Assembly (NCBI GenBank): GCA_002315885.1
Contig: DCIO01000047.1
Location: 229 to 12,992, forward strand
Length of the DNA stretch: 12,764 nt
Source: Lentisphaeria bacterium UBA1724
GTDB lineage: Bacteria > Verrucomicrobiota > Lentisphaeria > Oligosphaerales > Oligosphaeraceae
Reading direction: 5' to 3'
Shown here: piece by piece, positions 7,812 through 12,764 of the stretch
Layout of the letters: the number at the start of each line of letters is the position of its first letter
Numbering within the stretch: position 1 is the stretch's first letter
Program-made: the position numbers and the translations under genes
The notes under the pieces: generated by a model
What the model saw: only the letters and a program-made list of their open reading frames with translations
What the model was told of the DNA's origin: nothing
The model's database searches: none

Positions 7812-8611
7812 AACAGAAAGACTATCCGTATATTTCCGCAGTATTTGCGTTGGGAATCGTCATGATTTTGCTGGGTGGCGGCTGCGCTTCCACGGCGAAA
7901 TTCGATTATCCCCGTGCTCCTGGTGTGATGTATCGTTCTACCTCAAGCCAGCCTTTGCCCCCGATTACCGTGGTGCCTTTCTATGACGTACGCACTACCA
8001 AAGTCGTGGAACGACTGATTCCCGAAGAGCAGCGTGTGAATGTGGGTTCCGATATGCTCAAGGGTGTCCAGGGGAACTTCGCCATCGGATGGCTGCCATT
8101 GATGCCATACGCCTGGATGAGCGCCGAAATCCCAGAGGACGAGGCTATCACATTGGCTACACTCAAAAATTTCTGGTGCAAATTCGATCGCGAACTGGCA
8201 GAGGCCGCTACCGAAAGCCTGAAAGTGTCGGGGTGCTTCAAGGAAGTGCACTTCGAGGACTCCGCAGAAAATGCCAAGAGCAGATACCTCTTCAAGGCAT
8301 TCGTCCACTCCACAAAATACGAGGGAATACGACTGACTTACGGATTGAGCTATCTGGTGGCGCCTGTCCTCTGGATCATCGGTGCACCAAACGCCATCTC
8401 ACAAAATACCCTGGAGATCACTTTCTATATCATGGATACTCAGGAAAAAAAGGTCATCTGGCAGTACAGATTCAACGGTACAAGAAAACTTACCCATTTC
8501 CTCTATCATAACATCGGAAACGATACCGCAAACTACTCACTCCTCATGAAAACCGCTATGAATGCGGCGCTCTATGACCTGAAAAAACAAGTCAAGGAAG
8601 CACAAAAATAA
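7808..8611 (+). CDS. Putative outer-membrane or periplasmic lipoprotein
   Basis: The gene encodes 267 residues. The N-terminus is a short charged stretch, a hydrophobic segment (about 9-22) and LGGGC with Cys26, a lipobox with Gly rather than Leu at -3, so lipidation is likely but not certain. The mature protein begins a beta strand ITVVPFYDVRTTK, followed by a FDRELAEAATESLKVSGCFKEVHFED segment. It ends with a beta-rich region containing YGLSYLVAPVLWIIGAPNA and VIWQYRFNG. This layout (VxPFxDxR strand, then a helix leading to a 'sGCFxxV' strand, then a Y-x-LS-x-x-x-x-P-x-L-W-x-x-G-x-P segment) recurs in uncharacterised lipoproteins of several Gram-negative groups. No enzymatic motif is visible. 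It shares an ATGA overlap with the upstream gene; an envelope complex of the two products is inferred. Confidence 0.78.
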   Translation: MKQKDYPYISAVFALGIVMILLGGGCASTAKFDYPRAPGVMYRSTSSQPLPPITVVPFYDVRTTKVVERLIPEEQRVNVGSDMLKGVQGNFAIGWLPLMPYAWMSAEIPEDEAITLATLKNFWCKFDRELAEAATESLKVSGCFKEVHFEDSAENAKSRYLFKAFVHSTKYEGIRLTYGLSYLVAPVLWIIGAPNAISQNTLEITFYIMDTQEKKVIWQYRFNGTRKLTHFLYHNIGNDTANYSLLMKTAMNAALYDLKKQVKEAQK

Positions 8612-8648
8612 AAAATCAGAAAAATTTCCCAAAAATTTAAAACACCTG

Positions 8649-8678
8649 TTAGAATTTTTGGAAAATGCTTCGTAATAA
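8649..8678 (+). promoter_or_regulatory. Candidate sigma-70-type promoter for the GGH protein and ECF sigma genes
   Basis: TTAGAA (8649-8654) and TAATAA (8673-8678) are separated by 18 bases. They sit in an AT-rich gap after the lipoprotein gene and about 80 bases before the next start. The resulting leader would contain a small CCCGG-TGAG-CCGGG hairpin (8687-8700). No direct evidence of use is available, and an ECF-type promoter elsewhere in the gap is possible. Confidence 0.35.
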
Positions 8679-8686
8679 GAGTGAGG

Positions 8687-8700
8687 CCCGGTGAGCCGGG
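8687..8700 (+). other. Small GC hairpin in the leader
   Basis: CCCGG (8687-8691) and CCGGG (8696-8700) form a 5-bp stem with a TGAG loop. No T-run follows, so it is not an intrinsic terminator. It may affect stability or translation of the downstream mRNA. Confidence 0.4.
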
Positions 8701-8757
8701 GATGTGATTGAGTTAACGGATTTTCGATAATCAACAAAAAGAGGAGACGAAGAAGAG

Positions 8758-9231
8758 ATGAAGAAATTCACGACGATTCTTGCGGTGTTCGCGGTGTTGT
8801 TCCTGGCGTGCGGGAATGTGTTTGCCGGCGGTCATGGTGGTCACGGTGGTCATGGTGGCCATGGTGGTCACGGTGGTCATGGTGGTCACGGTTGCCCTCC
8901 TCCTCCCCGTTACGAGCACCACCACCATCATGACGATGGTCCCAGCCGCGGTTGGTGGAATGGCGCGTTGGTGGTAGGTGCGACCCTTGGCTTGCTGGAC
9001 ATTGCGACTCGTCCCACGACTCAGACGGTAGTGCGTGAGACGGTTGCTACTCCTGCTCCCACGACGGTGGTGGTTCAGCAGCCTGCGCAGCCCCAGGTGG
9101 TCTATGTTCAGCAGCCCGCTGCAACGACAACCACCACCACGGTTCAGCCGGTATACACCCAGGGCGGCCAGGTGATTTACACGCAGCCTGCCCAGACGAC
9201 TGTGGCTCCCGCCAGCGTCATCTATCGATAG
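8758..9231 (+). CDS. Exported Gly-Gly-His repeat protein, likely metal-binding
   Basis: This 157-residue protein has a clear signal peptide with cleavage after VFA (residue 23). The mature protein starts with seven exact GGH repeats (24-44), then C46, a proline run, and a five-histidine run (54-58) followed by DD. A short hydrophobic, glycine-containing segment (WWNGALVVGATLGLLDIA, about 66-83) may insert into or contact a membrane. The rest is low-complexity Thr/Val/Gln/Pro (VVVQQPAQPQVVYVQQ and a six-Thr run), typical of flexible surface or cell-wall-associated tails. GGH and poly-His tracts commonly bind Ni, Zn or Cu, so metal sequestration, storage or sensing is plausible; this is inference. 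GAGGAG at 8741-8746 is the ribosome binding site, 11 bases before ATG. It lies six bases before the ECF sigma gene and is probably co-transcribed with it. Confidence 0.85.
   Translation: MKKFTTILAVFAVLFLACGNVFAGGHGGHGGHGGHGGHGGHGGHGCPPPPRYEHHHHHDDGPSRGWWNGALVVGATLGLLDIATRPTTQTVVRETVATPAPTTVVVQQPAQPQVVYVQQPAATTTTTTVQPVYTQGGQVIYTQPAQTTVAPASVIYR
8827..8889 (+). repeat. In-frame 9-bp tandem repeat encoding seven GGH units
   Basis: Seven 9-bp units based on GGTGGTCAT/GGTGGTCAC encode GGH. His codons run CAT, CAC, CAT, CAT, CAC, CAT, CAC, and some Gly codons vary (GGC). Unit number can change without breaking the frame, so the His count could vary between strains. Confidence 0.92.
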
Positions 9232-9237
9232 GCTTTC

Positions 9238-9834
9238 ATGGAAATTGAGGCCACAAGCAGAAGCATGCTTTCAGGCGTCGGACGGAATGACTCCGATGCC
9301 TGGGAGCATTTTTATTCCCGATACAAGGTATTGGTTTTCATGCGGGGGCGTCGCTACGGCTTCAGTGACGCGGAGATAGACGACCTCCTTAGCAGGGTGA
9401 TGATGAAATTCTTCCAGGTCAAACCTGGGAAAGTCCACCCGATTTTTTCCTACGATGCCACGAAGGGGCGTTTCCGTGACTACTTCTGTCGGATTGTCAA
9501 CAATGTGGCCATCGACATGCTTCGGAAGCGCCAGAGTCTAGGGGAGGTCTCCATGGTCACCGACGAGAACAAAGAGGTGGATCTCCCTGACGAGAGTGGG
9601 GTGGATGCCGCCCAGCGGGAATACGACCTGGCACGTTTGGATTTGGCCTTCCAGCAAATCAAGAGCGAACTTCCTGTGCGGCAGATACAGGCATTCATCG
9701 AAGTCCGAATGAAAGGGGTCTCCGCAAAGGAAATCTGCAAGTTGCAGGGGACGTCTCTGGCGACGGTTTACAACGACATCACGGCAGTGACGGAAGCATT
9801 GAAGAATGCACTGCAGAGAATGCCCGAAGAATAA
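9238..9834 (+). CDS. ECF-type RNA polymerase sigma factor
   Basis: The 198-residue protein has the two-domain layout of extracytoplasmic-function sigma factors. Region 2 spans about 18-97 (DSDAWEHFYSRYK, then SDAEIDDLLSRVMMKFFQ, then KGRFRDYFCRIVNNVAIDMLRKR for -10 recognition). Region 4 spans about 130-195, with the helix-turn-helix KGVSAKEICKLQGTSLATVYNDI for -35 recognition. The linker is acidic (about 106-125). The family redirects RNA polymerase to a specific regulon and is usually held by an anti-sigma factor. The start lies six bases after the stop of the GGH protein gene. The upstream TAGG overlapping that stop may act as a weak ribosome binding site. The TAA stop shares its last base with the first AATGCTT heptamer. 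The zinc-motif protein at 10029 is a candidate anti-sigma partner. Confidence 0.93.
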   Translation: MEIEATSRSMLSGVGRNDSDAWEHFYSRYKVLVFMRGRRYGFSDAEIDDLLSRVMMKFFQVKPGKVHPIFSYDATKGRFRDYFCRIVNNVAIDMLRKRQSLGEVSMVTDENKEVDLPDESGVDAAQREYDLARLDLAFQQIKSELPVRQIQAFIEVRMKGVSAKEICKLQGTSLATVYNDITAVTEALKNALQRMPEE

Positions 9835-9868
9835 ATGCTTAATGCTTGATGTTTAATGCTTAATGTAG

Positions 9869-9901
9869 GAGGGGGAGGTGTCCCCCTTGCCCCCTCTTTT
9901 T
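9869..9901 (+). terminator. Intrinsic terminator, copy 1 of the duplicated cassette
   Basis: GAGGGGG (9869-9875) pairs with CCCCCTC (9890-9896) and is followed by five T (9897-9901). An alternative inner stem GGGGGA/TCCCCC (9871-9876 with 9881-9886) is possible. It lies just after the sigma factor gene and probably ends the GGH-sigma operon. Confidence 0.75.
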
Positions 9902-9937
9902 CAATGCTTGATGCTTAATGCTCAATGCTTAATGTAG

Positions 9938-9970
9938 GAGGGGGAGGTGTCCCCCTTGCCCCCTCTTTTT
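9938..9970 (+). terminator. Intrinsic terminator, copy 2 of the duplicated cassette
   Basis: GAGGGGG (9938-9944) and CCCCCTC (9959-9965) plus T 9966-9970 repeat the first copy exactly, 69 bases downstream. Tandem terminators would separate the sigma gene from the anti-sigma-like gene transcriptionally. Confidence 0.75.
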
Positions 9971-10028
9971 CAATGCTCAATGCTTAATGCTTGATGCTTG
10001 ATGTTGAATGCTTAAAGTCGAGTGAATC

Positions 10029-10262
10029 ATGTCACATCTTTCCGATTTTCAAATCCAGGAATATGTCTCCAAGGACTGCTCGTTTTTGAGTGGTCTCCTT
10101 CGGAAATTCCACTTGGGGCATTGTGCTGCCTGTCAAAAGCGCGCGGAGGTTTTTCTGGCGGCGAAGCGCGAGCAGGAGTCCTTTGGTTGCGCGCTGAAGG
10201 AATTCCATGAGTATTCGGTCCAGGCAGAAGCCACACTGAAGATGCCCAAGGGTGAGGGGTAG
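10029..10262 (+). CDS. Small soluble zinc-motif anti-sigma-like protein
   Basis: The 77-residue product has H28-x3-C32-x2-C35 (FHLGHCAAC). This is the core of the zinc-binding anti-sigma domain found in many anti-sigma factors that sequester ECF sigma factors; family members often have a further upstream Cys or His ligand, and C17 or H3 could fill that role. The rest is helical and charged, with no membrane segment or signal peptide. If it is an anti-sigma factor it would be a cytoplasmic, redox- or zinc-type sensor rather than a transmembrane one. Its position downstream of the ECF sigma gene at 9238, though split from it by repeats and two terminators, supports the pairing. The ATG has only a weak upstream GAG (10020-10022). 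Part of the frame is overlapped by unrelated frames of similar size, but the motif makes this one convincing. Confidence 0.65.
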   Translation: MSHLSDFQIQEYVSKDCSFLSGLLRKFHLGHCAACQKRAEVFLAAKREQESFGCALKEFHEYSVQAEATLKMPKGEG

Positions 10263-10299
10263 AAGGGCGTTGAGTTTGCTACTGAGGTCGGTAACGACG

Positions 10300-10336
10300 G
10301 GGGGATAATTTTCAAAGAAGCGTGAAAAACTCCCCC
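10300..10336. other. Imperfect hairpin in the gap after the anti-sigma-like gene
   Basis: GGGGGA (10300-10305) pairs with TCCCCC (10331-10336), and inside it TTTTC (10309-10313) pairs with GAAAA (10324-10328). No T-run directly follows, so termination is doubtful. It may be a remnant of the same C-rich repeat content seen nearby. Confidence 0.4.
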
Positions 10337-10357
10337 TTGACGTGCGCCGCCCTTTTT

Positions 10358-10451
10358 CGACGGCGGGGACGCCGTCGGTACACCCCTTTTTCGACGGCGG
10401 GGACGCCGTCGGTACACCCCCTTCGACGGCGGGGACGCCGTCGGTACACCC
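10358..10451. repeat. Three copies of a GC-rich palindromic repeat
   Basis: The core GACGGCG-GGGA-CGCCGTC (7-bp stem) with the tail GGTACACCC occurs at 10359, 10393 and 10425, with periods of 34 and 32 bases. A run of T or CTT precedes each. A truncated related segment (GCGCCGCCCTTTTTC) lies upstream at 10344-10358. The copies are nearly identical, which suggests recent amplification or a dispersed intergenic element. Confidence 0.93.
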
Positions 10452-10452
10452 A

Positions 10453-10473
10453 TTGACGGGCGATGCCCGTCAA
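10453..10473 (+). promoter_or_regulatory. Perfect 9-bp hairpin immediately before the ribosome binding site
   Basis: TTGACGGGC (10453-10461) and GCCCGTCAA (10465-10473) form a perfect stem with a three-base GAT loop. It is followed by an A-run and AAGGA (10476-10480), the ribosome binding site for the next gene. It may modulate mRNA stability or initiation. It is not a copy of the palindrome at 10358-10451, although both contain a GACGG element. Confidence 0.5.
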
Positions 10474-10487
10474 AAAAGGATCCATTC

Positions 10488-12701
10488 ATGAGTTCAGAGA
10501 ATCAGACACAGGATGCCATTGCGCAAGAGAAGGCCGCGCGGTACGAAGTTTTTCAGCGGGATGTGCTGGACCAGGAGGCATACGCCACTGCCAGCATCAT
10601 CTACGAAAATGACCACCCCATGGTTTCCATCAATGGCAAACTCTATCCGCCCATTTGGTACAGCTGCCACCACTACCAGAATTTCAGCTACGACAAATAT
10701 GTGAACAGCGCCATCAATTTCCGTGATGCAGGGGTTCATCTCTATGTCATGGGCATTGCCCTGGGGCATGTCTGGACGGGTCATGGTCAGTATGATTTGG
10801 AGTCCATAGATGCCTGGATGAAAGAGGCGCTGTTGCTGGATCCCGAGGCATACGTCATGTTTGAGATTGCGGGGCGGACCCTCCCTGCCTGGTGGATTGC
10901 CGAGCATCCCGAGGAGTGCGTGGTATACTTGAACGAAGAACTGCCCGTTACCACAAACGAGCAGCTCTACTCCCGTTTTGTGGCGCCGTCTTTTGCCAGC
11001 GAACTCTACCTGGATGAGCTGAAGCAGTTCATGAAGGCGCTGGTGGAATACATCGATGCCAAGCCCTGGGGAAAACGCATCTTCGCCTTCCGTAATGACA
11101 ACGGCATCTACCTGGAATGGCACCACTGGGGAATGGAGCAGGCCATGCCCGATGTCTCCCAGCCCATGCAGCGCTACTTCAAGAAATTTCTGCGCAAGCG
11201 CTATGGTACGGACGAGGCACTGCAGAAGGCCTGGAACAATTCGACTGTCACCTTTGACACCGCAGAACTTGCCAACAAGCAGGAGCGTCTCGCCGCTCAG
11301 GCAGGGGATTTGATGGATCCCGTGAAGGACATCCATGCGGCGGATTCCGTGCGGTGCGTGCTGCAGGCCATTGCGGATTTCCAGCAGTCCACGAACCACA
11401 CGCTGAAGGAGACCTGCAAGCGCCGTTGCCTGGTGGGGAATTACTACGGGTACTTTTTTGGCATGGGCTATCCCGCCGTGGGATGGCATCTGGAATTGGA
11501 GCGCATCCTCAATTCCCCTGACACGGATTTCAATTGCCAGCCGCCACCCTATCCCTCGGAAGCACGCGCTTTCGGGAATGGACAGTTCTCCCGGGGGCTG
11601 GTCTCCTCCTATCGTCTGCACGGAAAGCTGAATATCATGGAGGCGGATACGCGTACCTGCGCCGTGCCCTTCAACACCAACCACTCCTATACTTCCACGC
11701 CCGTGGAGACCGTCCAGCTCCTCACGCGCGATTTTGGTCAAGCGCTATGCAGTGGCATCGGCTTCTGGTATTTTGATTTCGGGGAAGGGTGGTATGCCAT
11801 GCCGGAAGTCCGGGAATTCCTGGCAAAACTCCGCCCCATCTGGGAAGACCGTAGCGCGGACAACTCGTCTGCGGCGGAGGTGCTGCTTATCGGGGATATG
11901 GACTCCGTCGCCTATCAGGCCAACGATGATCCGCGGAATGCCATCTTCACCTTCATTACCAACAATCGCATGGAGCTAAGCCATACTGGCGTGCCCTTCG
12001 ATACAATCCTCTTCTCCGATTTGGAGAATCCGAATCTCCGACAGGATTACAAGGTCTATATCTTCATCAACACCATCCTCTGCACCCCAGAACGCATCGC
12101 CTTAGCAGAACGCCTCCGCGCACAGGGCAAGACCGTAGTCTGGCTGGATAAGGCGGGATATCTCAATATGAAGGACGGCACATCCACCGCAATGACACAA
12201 AAACTCACGGGGTTCCAGGTGGAATGCAAAGACCAGGACTTCGAACCAGAGTTGACTTGCAGGGACGGCATCCCACGACAGGGGACCTACGATACGCCGA
12301 TTTCCGCAAAGCCATTGCTGGCAATCCAGGACGCCGAGGCAGACGTCCTGGGTAGCACCGCGGGAGTTCCTTCCTACGCACGCAAGAGGAATGCCGCGGG
12401 AGGATGGAGCTACCTGGCTACTATGCCCTTCCTCAAAAGCAGGGACTATCTGGAGATCTTCCATGATGCAGGCGTCCATGTCTATTGTGAGGACACAAGC
12501 ATCGCCACCTATGCCAATAAGAGCTATCTGGTGGTCCATACAAACAAGGCAGGAAAATATCTCCTGTCCTTCCCGCACCCCTGCAAACTCCAGCAGGTCC
12601 TGCCGGAGAAACAACTCCTGGCGGAGGAGACCCAGGAGTATCTGCTGGATGCCGCTCCCAGGAGCACATACCTCCTGCGGATGAGTCCGATAGGGAATTA
12701 G
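10488..12701 (+). CDS. GH42-like (clan GH-A) beta-galactosidase-type glycoside hydrolase
   Basis: This 737-residue cytoplasmic protein (no signal peptide) has an N-terminal TIM barrel (about 40-440) and a C-terminal class I glutamine-amidotransferase-like trimerisation domain (about 460-660, beginning AEVLLIGD). Barrel motifs fit GH42-type enzymes: GKLYPPIWYS, FRDAGVHLYVMG, and FRNDNGIYLEWHHWG with Glu210 as probable acid/base. Glu385 in IMEADTRT is the probable nucleophile, and GFWYFDFGEGWY follows. Retaining clan GH-A enzymes of this type cleave beta-linked galactose or related sugars; the true substrate is unknown. The start is supported by AAGGA at 10476-10480 with a seven-base spacer. 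The last codons and the TAG stop (12699-12701) fall in the GGAATTA array. Nearest plus-strand neighbours are unrelated, but another glycosidase-fold gene lies at 5529. Subfamily assignment is not certain. Confidence 0.82.
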   Translation: MSSENQTQDAIAQEKAARYEVFQRDVLDQEAYATASIIYENDHPMVSINGKLYPPIWYSCHHYQNFSYDKYVNSAINFRDAGVHLYVMGIALGHVWTGHGQYDLESIDAWMKEALLLDPEAYVMFEIAGRTLPAWWIAEHPEECVVYLNEELPVTTNEQLYSRFVAPSFASELYLDELKQFMKALVEYIDAKPWGKRIFAFRNDNGIYLEWHHWGMEQAMPDVSQPMQRYFKKFLRKRYGTDEALQKAWNNSTVTFDTAELANKQERLAAQAGDLMDPVKDIHAADSVRCVLQAIADFQQSTNHTLKETCKRRCLVGNYYGYFFGMGYPAVGWHLELERILNSPDTDFNCQPPPYPSEARAFGNGQFSRGLVSSYRLHGKLNIMEADTRTCAVPFNTNHSYTSTPVETVQLLTRDFGQALCSGIGFWYFDFGEGWYAMPEVREFLAKLRPIWEDRSADNSSAAEVLLIGDMDSVAYQANDDPRNAIFTFITNNRMELSHTGVPFDTILFSDLENPNLRQDYKVYIFINTILCTPERIALAERLRAQGKTVVWLDKAGYLNMKDGTSTAMTQKLTGFQVECKDQDFEPELTCRDGIPRQGTYDTPISAKPLLAIQDAEADVLGSTAGVPSYARKRNAAGGWSYLATMPFLKSRDYLEIFHDAGVHVYCEDTSIATYANKSYLVVHTNKAGKYLLSFPHPCKLQQVLPEKQLLAEETQEYLLDAAPRSTYLLRMSPIGN

Positions 12702-12713
12702 GAATTAGGAATT
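12694..12713. repeat. GGAATTA heptamer array (2 full units plus a partial)
   Basis: Two GGAATTA units (12694-12707) and GGAATT (12708-12713) match the array at 1067-1114. It supplies the TAG stop of the preceding glycoside hydrolase. From 12714 to the window end nothing further is identified. Confidence 0.92.
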
Positions 12714-12764
12714 CGCCGTAAACCGCCCCTCCCGCCGTAACGGTCGAAAAGAAAGCACAAGGTA

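Larger units (their letters stand above)
9834..10013. repeat. AATGCTT-type heptamer arrays flanking a duplicated 69-bp terminator cassette
   Basis: The region consists of AATGCTT, GATGCTT and AATGCTC variants in tandem, interrupted twice by the same block (AGGAGGGGGAGGTG... to the T-run). The two blocks are 69 bases apart. The first unit starts at 9834, the last base of the sigma gene's stop codon. The last unit ends at 10013, 15 bases before the next gene. Each unit junction carries TAA or TGA on the plus strand, and AATG units read TAA on the minus strand. Confidence 0.92.

Noticed and set aside
8731..8931. Minus-strand Thr/Met-rich frame opposite the GGH repeat
   Set aside because: The low-complexity sequence is the reverse reading of the 9-bp repeat, and the plus strand has a signal peptide and ribosome binding site.
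10358..10451. CRISPR array
   Set aside because: Only three palindromic units with very short, near-identical spacers. No unique spacers and no cas genes in the window.
10494..11741. A 415-residue minus-strand open frame antisense to the GH42-like gene
   Set aside because: No family signature. The plus strand has a ribosome binding site and both catalytic motifs.

Overview
The window is a single chromosomal segment of about 12.8 kb, moderately GC-rich, with eight confidently or plausibly coding genes. No rRNA, tRNA, transposase or CRISPR array was seen. The gene content suggests a PVC-superphylum bacterium of Lentisphaerota/Verrucomicrobiota type. The grounds are a secreted thioester alpha-2-macroglobulin, cytoplasmic GH-A and GH-D glycosidase-fold proteins, an ECF sigma factor of the style common in PVC bacteria, and many short tandem and palindromic intergenic repeats. 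This placement is inference, not proof.

Left part (1-1212): a 659-base stretch without a convincing gene. It holds three small hairpins, a strong intrinsic terminator (303-343), and a leader-like region (521-631) whose segments can pair in mutually exclusive ways just upstream of a small YbjN-like gene (660-1088). That gene runs into a GGAATTA heptamer array that supplies its stop codon, followed by a nonamer array.

Middle left (1213-7112): a 1370-residue periplasmic alpha-2-macroglobulin on the minus strand, with an intact CxEQ thioester motif. It is divergent from a 527-residue clan GH-D (GH36-like) protein whose expected catalytic Asp positions are substituted, so it may be a pseudoenzyme.

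Middle right (7203-10262): two exported proteins overlapping by ATGA, probably co-translated and possibly outer-membrane/periplasmic partners. Next come a small exported Gly-Gly-His repeat protein and, six bases on, an ECF sigma factor. After an AATGCTT heptamer region carrying a duplicated terminator cassette lies a 77-residue protein with the HxxxCxxC zinc motif of anti-sigma factors. Together these look like a compact envelope- or metal-responsive sigma/anti-sigma module.

Right part (10263-12764): three copies of a GC-rich palindrome, a separate 9-bp hairpin abutting a ribosome binding site, and a 737-residue GH42-like (clan GH-A) beta-galactosidase-type enzyme with both catalytic Glu candidates in place. 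Its stop codon again falls in a GGAATTA array. The two heptamer families each carry a stop codon per unit on both strands and sit exactly at gene 3' ends, which is the most unusual pattern in the window.
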